A stretch of DNA of 64,000 bases from Bacteroidota bacterium (GTDB lineage Bacteria; Bacteroidota; Bacteroidia; Chitinophagales; Chitinophagaceae): NCBI GenBank assembly GCA_018266575.1, contig JAFEAE010000021.1, positions 55,224-119,223 of the forward strand. Reading direction: 5' to 3'. Below, piece after piece: positions 44,760 through 54,353 of this stretch; positions within the stretch are counted from its first letter, which is position 1; every line of letters begins with the position of its first letter. A program made the translations under genes and the position numbers. The notes under the pieces are model-generated. The model had not been told where the DNA came from. It saw only the letters and a program-made list of their open reading frames with translations, and ran no database searches.

Positions 44760-45288
44760 CCACAGATTCACAGATTGTTTATCTTTAACACATAGCGACA
44801 TAGAAAGATAGAAAACATAGTTTCTATGTGCCTATCATCCTATGTGGTAAAAAAAATGCCACAGATTCTCAGATTGGTTTTCTTTAACACATAGCAACAT
44901 AGAAAGATAGAAAACATAGTTTCTATGTGCCTATCATCCTATATGGTGAAAAAAAATGCCACAGATTCTTAGATTGGTTTTCTTTAACACATAGCGACAT
45001 AGAAAGATAGAAAACATAGTTTCTATGTGCCTATCATCTCTATGTGGTAAAAAAAATCCCACAGATTCTCAGATTGGTTTTCTTTAACACATAGCGACAT
45101 AGAAAGATAGAAAACATAGTTTCTATGTGCCTATCATCTCTATGTGGTAAAAAAAATGCCACAGATTCTCAGATTGGTTTTCTTTAACACATAGCAACAT
45201 AGAAAGATAGAAAACATAGTTTCTATGTGCCTATCATCCTATGTGGTGAAAAAAATCCCACAGATTCTCAGATTGGTTTTCTTATCCG
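44760..45288. repeat. Tandem array, five full 99-100-bp units plus a partial sixth
   Basis: Units start with CCACAGATTC at 44760, 44859, 44959, 45059, 45159 and 45258. They are nearly identical; differences are single bases or CATCC versus CATCTC. Each unit contains the inverted words ACATAGAAA/TTTCTATGT and CACATAG/CTATGTG, so each can fold. There are no unique spacers, so it is not a CRISPR array. It fills the gap between the amidase and aminotransferase genes. Confidence 0.95.
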
Positions 45289-45375
45289 CTTAAATCATAA
45301 TCATCATAAAAAATCCGCGTGCTATCTTATTGTTAGTTGGTATTGGTCAGACGGTGACCGTCAGACCAGTGTGCA

Positions 45376-45466
45376 ATTTGCGGAGAGAACTGAAGTTTCA
45401 TAGTAGCACAAGCGATGAACGGATTGCGACGCAACGATGAATAATCGGAGGACTAATGTTGGTATT
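45376..45466 (+). repeat. Interspersed repeat, subtype II (copy D)
   Basis: ATTTGCGGAGAGA, TCATAGTAGCACAAGCGATG, AACGGATTGCGACGCAACGA, then GGAGGACTAATGTTGGTATT. Confidence 0.8.
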
Positions 45467-45473
45467 AAAAAAG

Positions 45474-45501
45474 CTTTGAGCTACGAGCTTAAAGCTGTTA
45501 G
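45474..45501. repeat. Heptad array
   Basis: Units CTTTGAG, CTACGAG, CTTAAAG, CTGTTAG in register, similar in wording to the array at 21474-21543. Confidence 0.75.
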
Positions 45502-45514
45502 CGAAAATAAAACA

Positions 45515-45552
45515 GCGTTTATAATGAACCATTTTTTGCTTATTATAAACGC
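45515..45552 (-). terminator. Probable terminator of the aspartate-type aminotransferase gene
   Basis: Perfect 11-bp arms GCGTTTATAAT/ATTATAAACGC around a 16-nt loop, 20 bases past the stop codon. On the minus strand it is followed by TGTTTTATTTT. Confidence 0.65.
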
Positions 45553-45572
45553 CGTAAAAATTCTGAGAACTA

Positions 45573-46763
45573 TTATTTCAATTTTGCCAGTGCGTCTTTA
45601 ATTCTTCCCCATGCTTTCTCAATGTTCTGCATGCTGTTTGCAAATGAGAAACGCACACATTTTCCATCGCCGAACGCATCTCCCATTACAGACGAAACAT
45701 GCGCCGTGTTCAACAAATACATGGAAAAATCTGCGGAGTTAGTAATGGTAGTTGTGCCATCAGATTTTCCATAATACGAAGAAACATCAGGGAAAATATA
45801 GAATGCACCTTCCGGTTCAAAACATTTTATGCCGGGGATTGCTTTCACTAATTCCATCGTGCGTTTTCTTCTGCGTGTGAATTCTTCTACCATTTCAAAA
45901 GAAGGTTTCAGGTCTGCAGTTAATGCAACCACTGCAGCTTTTTGCGTGATGGAGTTTGTTCCGCTGGTAAATTGCCCTTGCAGTTTTTCGCAGGCTTTTG
46001 CAATTTCAGGGGCAGCTGCAATATAGCCAAGGCGCCAGCCAGTCATAGCAAAACCTTTGCTCAATCCGTTCACGATAATGATGCGATCTTTCAATTCACC
46101 AAACTGCGCAATGCTTTCGTGTTTGCCAACAAAGTTGATATATTCATAAATTTCATCGGAGATAATAAAAATATCCGGGTGTTTTTTGAATACATCCGCC
46201 AATGCTTTCAATTCTTCTTTGCTATATACAGCGCCGGAAGGGTTACACGGCGAGGAAAATAAAAATACTTTTGATTTTGGAGTGATCGCTGCTTCGAGCT
46301 GTGCAGGCGTTATCTTGAAACCGCTTTCGAGTGTTGTATGAACTTCAACCACTTTTCCTTTAGCGATCTTCACAAGTTCGGAATAGGTTACCCAATATGG
46401 AGTCGGGATGATCACTTCCTCTCCTTCATCAACCAATGCTAAAATTGCATTTGCAAGGCTTTGTTTTGCGCCTGTTGAGGTAACAATATTTTCAGGTTTA
46501 TAATCCAGGTTATTATCACGCTTGAATTTTGTAACGATCGCTTCGCGAAGATCTGCATAACCGGCAACAGGAGTATAATGGCTCCAGTTATCGTCGATTG
46601 CTTTTTTTGCAGCATCCTTAATGTGTTGCGGTGTGTCAAAATCAGGTTCGCCTAAACTTAGGTCAATAACGTCAATTCCTTTTGCTCTCAATTCACGGCC
46701 GAGCTTAGCCATTTTTAATGTTTCCGGTTCGCTGAATCGGGTGAGAATAGATGATAGTTGCAT
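45573..46763 (-). CDS. Pyridoxal-phosphate aminotransferase, aspartate-aminotransferase type
   Basis: 396 residues, fold type I, subgroup Ib. Motifs: VIDLSLGEPDFDTPQHIKDAA, YTPVAGYADLREAI, STGAKQSLANAI, FLFSSPCNPSGAVYSKEEL, PLP lysine in NGLSKGFAMTGWRLGY and CVRFSFANS. Probable aspartate (or prephenate) aminotransferase. ATG at 46763; the longer frame to 46823 does not match the family N-terminus. Confidence 0.92.
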   Translation of the reverse strand: MQLSSILTRFSEPETLKMAKLGRELRAKGIDVIDLSLGEPDFDTPQHIKDAAKKAIDDNWSHYTPVAGYADLREAIVTKFKRDNNLDYKPENIVTSTGAKQSLANAILALVDEGEEVIIPTPYWVTYSELVKIAKGKVVEVHTTLESGFKITPAQLEAAITPKSKVFLFSSPCNPSGAVYSKEELKALADVFKKHPDIFIISDEIYEYINFVGKHESIAQFGELKDRIIIVNGLSKGFAMTGWRLGYIAAAPEIAKACEKLQGQFTSGTNSITQKAAVVALTADLKPSFEMVEEFTRRRKRTMELVKAIPGIKCFEPEGAFYIFPDVSSYYGKSDGTTTITNSADFSMYLLNTAHVSSVMGDAFGDGKCVRFSFANSMQNIEKAWGRIKDALAKLK

Positions 46764-46831
46764 AGTGTTGTAATAAAATTGCGCGGGCAAAGGTAATGAA
46801 TTGCAGAGGAAGGAACAAGGCATTAAGAAGC

Positions 46832-46880
46832 GAGGTGTAAGGTATAAGGTTTAGGGTATGATATTCCTTACACCTTACCT
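46832..46880. repeat. Heptad array with self-complementary halves
   Basis: Units GAGGTGT, AAGGTAT, AAGGTTT, AGGGTAT, GATATTC, CTTACAC, CTTACCT. GTGTAAGG and CCTTACAC pair. It overlaps the stop codon of the serine hydrolase gene. Confidence 0.75.
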
Positions 46881-48200
46881 ATCATAGCTGATTTTAAATG
46901 CAGATAAATCGGGTTCATGTTCGCGTTTGCGTTTTAATTCATAATCGTAAATAACCCTGCCGAGGTTTTTCATGAACGGATACCCTACGGAATCATAATC
47001 GTATTTATCATCGTTTAAGATTCCGTCGCTATTACAATATATTGCCGCACTGAGCATGAATTCGATCTTCTTATTAAAGTCAACAAAATAACTGATGTCG
47101 GAAAGAAATCCGTAAGCGCCGCCGATCTTATTGAAGATGCGGATATTTTTTGGCAGAGAACCTTTCTCCGCTCCCCAAAATAAAAACTTGGAAATACCAT
47201 CCCAGGTTGTTGCTGAATCATAAAATGGGTAAGTTGTTTCCGGCGGATATTGTGACATGTATTGATACAAAAACCGGTAATCATCGTCCGTTAAATTAAA
47301 CCGCTGATATTTGGGAACACTTTGCGGAAAGATCACACTGCGTAAAATATGATGAAGGTCTTCCAATGAGATCCTATTCTTTGAAGAAAAATCCATCGCA
47401 TGATCAATTAAATGATTATTGCCGTCATAGTATTTCTCGCCGACAGAATCATTGCGCCCTGAAAATTTTATTTGACTAAACTGCACAGGTTGCTGATACA
47501 ACATATTCGTTGATGAATCATAAAAAGCAACGGGGTTTGTATGCCGGTTTTCATCCTCTGTCAACGAAACCGAAAGTCGGTGCAGTATCTGTACATCTCT
47601 ATAACCCATTTTATGTAATCGTTCATTGATATATTCCTGTCCTAAAAATTCGTACAAACGATTGAAGGCATCGTTATTGCTGACAAGGAAAATTTTTTTG
47701 ATGTATTGCGCAATGGTTGGGCGGCCGTCTTTTGCTGATGGGTCATTATACGTAACAGTTTGCCCGCTGTAATCTTTTTCTGTGATGAATGAACTTCGTT
47801 TATTCAAGCCCGGTAGTTTCAGTTCATTCAGTTTTTGAAGCGCTAAAAATGCAATCGGCATTTTTACGGATGAAGCCGGATAGAAGTAATCATTTGTGTC
47901 CACCTTGAAATAATAATCATGGAAAGATGGCTTGTTATTTTCATCGCGGTCAATTTGCGTGTAAATGATCTGCACTTTTAATTGTTTTGCGTGCAAAAGT
48001 GCCTGTTCAAAATATTGCGGGTAAGCTGCGAGCAGGTTATTTAAAAATGAATCTGTTTTAGCTGTAATAACCGGATTCATTTGAATCGTGGTATCCGATT
48101 TTTGAAGTTGTTCCAGTGTTTTACTTGTTTTTTTAGAAGAGGAACAACTCAAAGAAACAGAAAAAGTTATAACCAAAATATAATACAGCCGTGGTTTCAT
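46875..48200 (-). CDS. Class A beta-lactamase-like serine hydrolase lipoprotein
   Basis: 441 residues. Lipoprotein signal ending SLSC at about residue 19 (ATG at 48200). The active-site SxxK is S-S-V-K in YPASSVKMPIAF, the second motif is S-N-N in LVSNNDAFNRLYEF and the third K-I-G in FNKIGGAYGFLSDISYF. These are the class A-type penicillin-recognising motifs, with SNN in place of SDN. The substrate is unknown; a role in the envelope is likely. A long N-terminal region (about 100 residues) precedes the fold. Confidence 0.82.
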   Translation of the reverse strand: MKPRLYYILVITFSVSLSCSSSKKTSKTLEQLQKSDTTIQMNPVITAKTDSFLNNLLAAYPQYFEQALLHAKQLKVQIIYTQIDRDENNKPSFHDYYFKVDTNDYFYPASSVKMPIAFLALQKLNELKLPGLNKRSSFITEKDYSGQTVTYNDPSAKDGRPTIAQYIKKIFLVSNNDAFNRLYEFLGQEYINERLHKMGYRDVQILHRLSVSLTEDENRHTNPVAFYDSSTNMLYQQPVQFSQIKFSGRNDSVGEKYYDGNNHLIDHAMDFSSKNRISLEDLHHILRSVIFPQSVPKYQRFNLTDDDYRFLYQYMSQYPPETTYPFYDSATTWDGISKFLFWGAEKGSLPKNIRIFNKIGGAYGFLSDISYFVDFNKKIEFMLSAAIYCNSDGILNDDKYDYDSVGYPFMKNLGRVIYDYELKRKREHEPDLSAFKISYDR

Positions 48201-48316
48201 TTCCGGGGAATTATTCCAAAAATACGCAATCAACTATTCAAAATCCCTAAGATAATCAGGCATTTAGGGCTGTCAAGATTCTGTGTTTTATGTTTATAAT
48301 TATCAATTCTAAGACT

Positions 48317-48324
48317 TATCTTTG
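48317..48324 (+). promoter_or_regulatory. Candidate -7 promoter box of secDF
   Basis: TATCTTTG fits TAnnTTTG exactly, 28 bases before the secDF start; no good -33 TTTG is seen at the usual distance. Confidence 0.4.
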
Positions 48325-48352
48325 CCGCCTCTTTAAAAAAAACAAAACACCG

Positions 48353-51300
48353 ATGAGAGCCCTGGTTAGCATTTTTGCTGTTTTATTGATTGCCATTTCA
48401 TTGTACCAGCTTTCCTTCACCTGGTTTGTAAATAAACACGAATCAGCGATGCAGGAAAAAGCAAAACGTTATGTAAACAATTTATACCCTTCTGCCGTAA
48501 AAAAATATCCCGGAGATAAAGAAGCACAGGCTATTTACCAGGATACACTTGATGAAGTGTATAAAGCAAGGTTGAAAAAACTACTTGACAGTACAAAAGA
48601 TACAAAGATCACCTGGTGGGGAACTTCTTACCAGAAATCTAAAGGAAATGAATTGCAGCTTGGCCTCGACCTGCAAGGTGGTATCAACGTAACTATGGAT
48701 ATTGCTTTGGATGGTTTGATAAAAAGCCTCGCTAATAATCCCCGCGATCCTTTGATATTAAAAGCAATTGATCTTGCACACCAGAAAAAATTAACCAGCG
48801 ATGCAAACTTCATCGATTTGTTTGCACAATCATACAAAGAAGTAAACCCTTCGGGGAAATTAGCTCCGTTGTTTGCTAACAGCAGCAGGAATAATGTAAA
48901 ATTCGATGCGTCTGATAATGCTGTGATCAACTATGTACACGATCAGGCTTCTGCTGCAATGAAACAAACTTTCCAGGTGCTTACCAAACGTATCGACAAG
49001 TTTGGTGTTGCTTCTCCTTACATCAACCTTGATGAAAACAAAGGAATTATTACTGTTGAATTAGCTGGTGCAAACGTAGACCCGGACAGGGTGCGCAAAT
49101 ATTTGCAATCGACTGCCAACCTTCAATTCTGGGAAGTATATAGCATTAATGATTTGATCCAACCCATTCAAAATGCAGATAAAGCATTAGAAAATTATTT
49201 GAATGGAAAAAATCCTGCAGATACTACAAAAGGAAAAGTTGATTCTTCTTTGAATGCAAAAAACAAGAACCCGCTTATTCCTATTTTCTACGAAGCTATC
49301 CGCCAGGTGCAAGGCTCAACAGACAAAACACGTTCCCCGGATTATGTAGGTATCATTCCTGTAAAAGATACTCCAACGGTTGACGATTATTTAAGCAACC
49401 CTGTTGTATTAAATAATTTTCCTTCTAACCTGAAATTCCTTTGGGGAAAACAAGATGTTGATGAAGACGGAAAAGCTGTTGGCTATTTAAAATTGTATGC
49501 TATCAAAACAATTCCCGGAACAGACAAAGCAAAAGTGGAAGGCGAGAATGTAAAGAATAATGCACGCCAGGATTTTGATCCGGTAACAGGTGGTGCTGTT
49601 GTTGAAATGAGCATGGATAAAGACGGCGAAAAGGCATGGGCAAAAATGACAACCGATAATGTAAACAAACCAATTGCAATTGTGCTTGATGATATCGTTT
49701 ACTCGGCTCCATTTGTAAACGGCCCGATTACCGGCGGTAATTCTCAGATTACTATGGGCAATGGCAAAAACTCTTCGCAATCTGTAACAGAAGCGCAGGA
49801 CCTTGCGAACATTCTTAACTCCGGAAAATTACAGGCACCTGCAAAAATCGTTTCAGAAGAAGTTGTAGGGCCAACGCTTGGTAAAGAAGCTATACATGGC
49901 GGAACAAAAGCATTCATTATTTCCTTCCTGATCATTTTCATATTAATGCTGGTGTACTTTAATACAGCCGGCTGGGTAGCAAATATTGCATTGATCTTTA
50001 ACCTGCTGTTCACTATCGGTGTATTGAGTGCGTTAGGTGCAACATTAACTGCTCCCGGTATTGCCGGTTTGGTATTAACCATTGGTATGGCTGTTGATAC
50101 GAACGTAATTATTTTTGAACGCATCAAGGAAGAACTTACCAAGGGCAAAGCGTATGTACTTGCATTTAAAGATGGTTATTTACGTTCATTAGCGCCGGTG
50201 TTGGATGCGCACGTAACTACTTTTTTAACTGCTGCTATACTCTTCTATTTTGGGTTAGGGCCGGTGAAAGGTTTTGCAACAACACAAATGCTTGGTATCG
50301 TTTTATCATTATTCTGCGGTATCCTGATTTCTTGGATCATCACAGATTTCTGGACAAACAAGAACCGGCACTTCCAGTATTTTACAACATTATCACGCAA
50401 AATATTCCGTAAAGCACATTTTAAATTCATTGAATACCGCAGGGTTGCTTATGGAATTTCTATTGTAGTGTTACTGCTTGGCGTAGGTTCATTCTTCCAC
50501 GGATTTAAAGAAGGTGTTGAATTCAGCGGCGGCCGTAGCTATGTAGTGAATTTCCACAAGCCGGTAGAATTTGAACCTGTTCGCAGTGCATTGGATAAAG
50601 AGTTCCAGGGTTCACCACAAGTAAAAACTTATGGCGGAAACGAACAATTGGAAATCACAACAGATTTCATGGTAAAACAGGAAGGCCAGGCTGCTGATTC
50701 TGTTGTTACTAATAAATTATACGAAGGCTTGAAGCCATTCCTTCCCGCTAATGCAACACAACAGGATTTCATGGCACCTGTTCCTAATAAATTCATCGGG
50801 CAATATAAAAGGGTGAGCGCAACAATTTCCGATGACCTGAAGATCGGCGCCATCAAAGCGATCATCTTTGCATTGATCATCATCTTCATTTATATCTTCA
50901 TCCGTTTCCGCGACTGGAGGTATTCATTGGGAACAATCATTGCGTTACTCCATGACGTGTTTGTGATCCTTGCCGTGTTCTCATTCCTATGGGCGGTTGT
51001 GCCATTTCCGATGGAAATTGACCAACACTTTATTGCAGCCATCTTAACCGTAGTTGGTTTCTCGATGAACGATACCGTTATCGTGTTCGACAGGATCCGC
51101 GAATATAGCCGAAATATGAAAGGCGCAACCAAAGGAGAGATCATCAACAAAGCTATCAACGATACGTTGAGCAGAACGATCATGACTTCGCTCACCGTAT
51201 TCATTACTATTTTTGTATTATTCCTTTTTGGTGGAGAAGTAACAAAAGGGTTTGCATTCGCGATGTTGATTGGTGTGATAACAGGTACATATTCATCTAT

Positions 51301-51409
51301 CTTCGTAGCAGCGCCGATATTGGTTGACTTTGCAAAAAAGAAACCCTTAGGAACTGCAGATGCACCCGCGCCAGCAGCACCACAGAAGAAAACAGCATTA
51401 GCAAAATAA
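48353..51409 (+). CDS. secDF: Fused protein translocase subunit SecDF
   Basis: 1018 residues, SecD and SecF joined as in other Bacteroidetes. SecD half: first helix SIFAVLLIAISLYQLSF, the ELQLGLDLQGGINVTMD signature, the large periplasmic P1 domain, and helices with GIAGLVLTIGMAVDTNVIIFERIKEEL. SecF half from about residue 690: FKEGVEFSGGRSYVV, DVFVILAVFSF and VGFSMNDTVIVFDRIREYSRNMKG. Uses the proton gradient to pull proteins out of SecYEG. ATG at 48353 is chosen; upstream codons have no hydrophobic match. Confidence 0.97.
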   Translation: MRALVSIFAVLLIAISLYQLSFTWFVNKHESAMQEKAKRYVNNLYPSAVKKYPGDKEAQAIYQDTLDEVYKARLKKLLDSTKDTKITWWGTSYQKSKGNELQLGLDLQGGINVTMDIALDGLIKSLANNPRDPLILKAIDLAHQKKLTSDANFIDLFAQSYKEVNPSGKLAPLFANSSRNNVKFDASDNAVINYVHDQASAAMKQTFQVLTKRIDKFGVASPYINLDENKGIITVELAGANVDPDRVRKYLQSTANLQFWEVYSINDLIQPIQNADKALENYLNGKNPADTTKGKVDSSLNAKNKNPLIPIFYEAIRQVQGSTDKTRSPDYVGIIPVKDTPTVDDYLSNPVVLNNFPSNLKFLWGKQDVDEDGKAVGYLKLYAIKTIPGTDKAKVEGENVKNNARQDFDPVTGGAVVEMSMDKDGEKAWAKMTTDNVNKPIAIVLDDIVYSAPFVNGPITGGNSQITMGNGKNSSQSVTEAQDLANILNSGKLQAPAKIVSEEVVGPTLGKEAIHGGTKAFIISFLIIFILMLVYFNTAGWVANIALIFNLLFTIGVLSALGATLTAPGIAGLVLTIGMAVDTNVIIFERIKEELTKGKAYVLAFKDGYLRSLAPVLDAHVTTFLTAAILFYFGLGPVKGFATTQMLGIVLSLFCGILISWIITDFWTNKNRHFQYFTTLSRKIFRKAHFKFIEYRRVAYGISIVVLLLGVGSFFHGFKEGVEFSGGRSYVVNFHKPVEFEPVRSALDKEFQGSPQVKTYGGNEQLEITTDFMVKQEGQAADSVVTNKLYEGLKPFLPANATQQDFMAPVPNKFIGQYKRVSATISDDLKIGAIKAIIFALIIIFIYIFIRFRDWRYSLGTIIALLHDVFVILAVFSFLWAVVPFPMEIDQHFIAAILTVVGFSMNDTVIVFDRIREYSRNMKGATKGEIINKAINDTLSRTIMTSLTVFITIFVLFLFGGEVTKGFAFAMLIGVITGTYSSIFVAAPILVDFAKKKPLGTADAPAPAAPQKKTALAK

Positions 51410-51433
51410 TTAAGGAAAATATTTAGTAAAACA

Positions 51434-51456
51434 AAACCCCGCCAAAAGCGGGGTTT
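51434..51456. terminator. Bidirectional terminator between secDF and the His-rich peptide gene
   Basis: Perfect 9-bp stem AAACCCCGC/GCGGGGTTT, loop CAAAA, followed by ATTATTTT on the plus strand and by AAACAAAA-complement T-rich sequence on the minus strand. Confidence 0.85.
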
Positions 51457-51478
51457 ATTATTTTAACAGCAAACCATG

Positions 51479-51616
51479 TTACTTATGATGCGGGCGCACA
51501 TGATGATGCCTGTGATGTTTGTGATGATGGCGTTTTTTCACAGGATGATGCGGTTGTGCCATAGCCATACCAGCAATTCCTAACATCAAAGCAAACACTA
51601 ATAAATACTTTTTCAT
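51479..51616 (-). CDS. Small secreted histidine-rich peptide
   Basis: 45 residues. Signal peptide MKKYLLVFALMLGIAGMAMA (cleavage after AMA), then a 25-residue mature part, starting QPHHPVKKRHHHKHH, in which 12 residues are His and most of the rest Lys or Arg. No disulfide or domain. Such a tail could bind divalent metals in the periplasm; this is inference, supported by the czc-type efflux locus next door. The longer frame to 51661 has no signal. Family not recognised. Confidence 0.75.
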   Translation of the reverse strand: MKKYLLVFALMLGIAGMAMAQPHHPVKKRHHHKHHRHHHVRPHHK

Positions 51617-51750
51617 AATAATACAGTTTTTGATTTCAGAAAATTTGTTCAAAGTAAACAAAACTTGTCATTTATTAAATAAAAAAAGCATAAAAAAATG
51701 AAGCAAAAGTTAAGTCTTGCTTCATTCTCGCTTAAACTGTTTATCAACGT

Positions 51751-51984
51751 TTAGCCTTTTTTAGCCGGCGTTTTGTTTTCTTTATAACGTTTGTCCGGTG
51801 TGCCGTCCTTTTTCATGTGCGTTGTAGCAGGCGTTGCAGATGTTTTGTTCTCCTTGTAACGTTTGTCGGGGGTTCCGTCTTTTTTTGTGTGTGTAGTAGC
51901 AGGCTTTGCCGGAGTTGTTGTTTGGGCAAAAGAAAAACCAGCGAAAGCAAGAAGCATACTGGCAATCAGGATAACTTTTTTCAT
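51751..51984 (-). CDS. Small secreted protein with two KKDGTPDKRYKEN repeats
   Basis: 77 residues. Signal peptide MKKVILIASMLLAFAGFSFA, then two near-identical 21-residue repeats, each with PATTH followed by KKDGTPDKRYKENKT, and a basic tail. The KKDGTPD(K/M)RYKEN motif recurs in small Bacteroidetes envelope proteins of unknown function (recollection). The DNA repeats are also near-identical, pointing to a recent duplication. Transcribed away from the histidine kinase gene. Confidence 0.78.
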   Translation of the reverse strand: MKKVILIASMLLAFAGFSFAQTTTPAKPATTHTKKDGTPDKRYKENKTSATPATTHMKKDGTPDKRYKENKTPAKKG

Positions 51985-52199
51985 AAAAGGCAAAAAATTT
52001 TGTTTTAGGAATTAATTTGCACTGTGAATTTATCCAAAATACCAGCCACAATCAAAAAATATTTTATACGTTAACTTTATATTAATAACCCAATGCTATT
52101 GTTCACCGTTAAATAGCCCCTTAACTACCACTTAACTATTTTGATCTTTACATCATAACAAAGCTTAGCAATTTTGCATAAGCTTATATTAATAACTGC

Positions 52200-53465
52200 A
52201 TGCGTTCCTCAACATTAAAATGGATACTTCTTTCAACATCAGTATTGATAGCATTGATAGTTATGGTACAGTTATTCTGGCTGTTTAAAGTGTATTCTTT
52301 CGAAGAAAAACAATTCAATAATAATGTAGTGAAAAGCATACGCGGTGTATTTGAAGACCTGGAAATGAATGACAATCCCGCATTGAACCTGAAAGAATTA
52401 ATTGATAACCCGGATCAAAATTATTTTTTGTTCAAGGCAGATACCATACCTCAAAAAGATTCACTGATCTTTTACATGCGCCATGAATTCGAAGATTTCA
52501 ATGTGCTTACCGATTGCATGCTTGGTGCTTACAGCAGTGATACAAAAAAATATATTTATGCCGAATATGTTCCTTCGGTGGCATCGCGGTACCCTGTGCA
52601 GGACAGGCACGACCTTCCCATATTTTCCAGGGACTTTGATCATATACTTCTTTATTTTCCGCACCGCAGCAAGTATATACTCGGTCAAATGAATTTCTGG
52701 ATCATTAGTAGCGTTGCGCTCTTTCTTACCCTGATCGGGCTTGCTGTGAGCCTATTTTATTTTTACCGGCAAAAATTTCTATCCGAAATACAAAAAGATT
52801 TCGTCAACAATTTTACACATGAATTTAAAACACCATTAGCCGTAATGAAGATTGCTGCAGATGTGCTTTCCCAGCAATCAATATTAAATCAGCCGAGCCG
52901 CCTGGAGAGATATACGGAAATCATTAAAAGCCAGACAGAGCACCTGGAAAACCAGGTAGCACGGTTATTACGTGTTGCAGCAACGGAAAACCACATGATC
53001 CCGATAGAGAAAGAAAATATAGATGCACAAATCCTGGTGGAGCAGGCATTGAATAAAGTGCAGCCACTTATTGAAGAAAGAAATGCAAAGATAGAAGTGA
53101 AGAATGCTACTGATGATACGCTTATCCATGGGGATAAAGCCCATCTCGAGCTCGCAGTTGTAAACCTGCTTGAAAATGCCTTAAAATATTCCCGGGCGCC
53201 ACACATTGTTGTTGAGACAGGCAAAGCAGACAGTGATTTTTTCATTTCGGTAAAAGACAACGGTATCGGGATTGAAAAAAAATATCAAAAAAATATTTTC
53301 AAAAAATTTTACCGTGTACCTACCGGGGACGTACATGATGTAAAAGGATTTGGAATAGGGCTGAATTTTGTAAAACGCATTATTGATGCGCATGATGGAA
53401 AAATAAAAGTGAACAGCCTGCCGGGCATAGGCACTGAATTTAAATTATTGATCCCCCTTAATTAA
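52200..53465 (+). CDS. Sensor histidine kinase
   Basis: 421 residues. Two membrane helices (WILLSTSVLIALIVMVQLFWL at 8-28 and FWIISSVALFLTLIGLAVSLFYF at 167-189) enclose a periplasmic sensor of about 135 residues. HisKA with phospho-acceptor His207 (FTHEFKTPLAVMK). HATPase motifs: N-box NLLENALKY, G1 VKDNGIGIEKK, F-box IFKKFYRV and G2 GFGIGLNFVKR. The response regulator gene starts 6 bases after its stop codon, so they form a two-component pair; the downstream efflux genes suggest metal sensing (inference). Confidence 0.93.
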   Translation: MRSSTLKWILLSTSVLIALIVMVQLFWLFKVYSFEEKQFNNNVVKSIRGVFEDLEMNDNPALNLKELIDNPDQNYFLFKADTIPQKDSLIFYMRHEFEDFNVLTDCMLGAYSSDTKKYIYAEYVPSVASRYPVQDRHDLPIFSRDFDHILLYFPHRSKYILGQMNFWIISSVALFLTLIGLAVSLFYFYRQKFLSEIQKDFVNNFTHEFKTPLAVMKIAADVLSQQSILNQPSRLERYTEIIKSQTEHLENQVARLLRVAATENHMIPIEKENIDAQILVEQALNKVQPLIEERNAKIEVKNATDDTLIHGDKAHLELAVVNLLENALKYSRAPHIVVETGKADSDFFISVKDNGIGIEKKYQKNIFKKFYRVPTGDVHDVKGFGIGLNFVKRIIDAHDGKIKVNSLPGIGTEFKLLIPLN

Positions 53466-53471
53466 ATTTTT

Positions 53472-54167
53472 ATGCAAACTTCAAAAGCAAAAATATTGTT
53501 AGCAGAAGACGACCTTTCATTGGGTTACGTTATCAAAGACAATCTTGTTGATGCAGGATATGATGTAGTGCTTTGCCCCGACGGGCAGGCTGCTATCAAT
53601 AAGTTCGACAAAAATGAATTCGATATTTGCCTCCTTGATGTAATGATGCCAAATAAAGACGGCTTTGCCGTTGCAAAAAAAATCAGGCAGCAAAGCGATA
53701 TGATCCCTATTCTGTTCCTTACTGCAAAATCATTGGAGGAAGACCGTATTAAAGGGTTTAGCAGCGGCGCCGATGATTATATTGTAAAACCTTTCAGCAT
53801 GCAGGAACTGCTGATGCGTATTGATGTTTTTATAAGAAGAAGTAAAAAAATGTATTCCGACCAGTCCGTATCGTTCACTGTTGGCAAATTGAAATTCTCA
53901 TATACAGATCTTAAACTGACGATCAACGGGGAGATATTCAACCTAACACAAAAAGAAGCAGACCTGTTGAAATTTTTATGCGAACATTCAAACCGTATTT
54001 TAAAAAGAGAAGAAGTATTATTGAATGTTTGGGGGAAAGATGATTATTTCCTGGGAAGGAGCATGGATGTATTTATCACCAAACTCAGGAAACATTTTAA
54101 ATCCGATCCGGAAGTAAACCTCGAAACCATCCACGGCGTTGGTTTCCGCTTTAATGTGCCTGCATAA
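53472..54167 (+). CDS. OmpR-family response regulator
   Basis: 231 residues. Receiver domain with acidic pocket AEDD (11-14), phospho-acceptor Asp56 in CLLDVMMP, Thr84 and Lys106 (VKPFSM). C-terminal winged helix (about 135-228) with LTQKEADLLKFLCEHSNRILKREEVL and VDVFITKLRKHF-type recognition helix. Cognate to the preceding kinase; probably activates the TolC-MFP-CzcA genes that follow after 186 bases. Confidence 0.95.
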   Translation: MQTSKAKILLAEDDLSLGYVIKDNLVDAGYDVVLCPDGQAAINKFDKNEFDICLLDVMMPNKDGFAVAKKIRQQSDMIPILFLTAKSLEEDRIKGFSSGADDYIVKPFSMQELLMRIDVFIRRSKKMYSDQSVSFTVGKLKFSYTDLKLTINGEIFNLTQKEADLLKFLCEHSNRILKREEVLLNVWGKDDYFLGRSMDVFITKLRKHFKSDPEVNLETIHGVGFRFNVPA

Positions 54168-54353
54168 ATGATAATAACCAATCATTAACCGCATAGCATC
54201 AAATAAATAAGATATCACTGCAATAAATTCCGCTTTTTTCGTTTTACATATTCATTTTGTACCGGTTTGAATTAACCGCAGATTAACCGAATTGCATTGG
54301 CAAAATACACCAGCTTGTAATAGCTTTGCAAGCTTAAAATGCGGGTATAACCT

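Noticed and set aside
44760..45288. CRISPR array
   Set aside because: Period is 99-100 bp and whole units are near-identical, with no variable spacers and no cas genes nearby.
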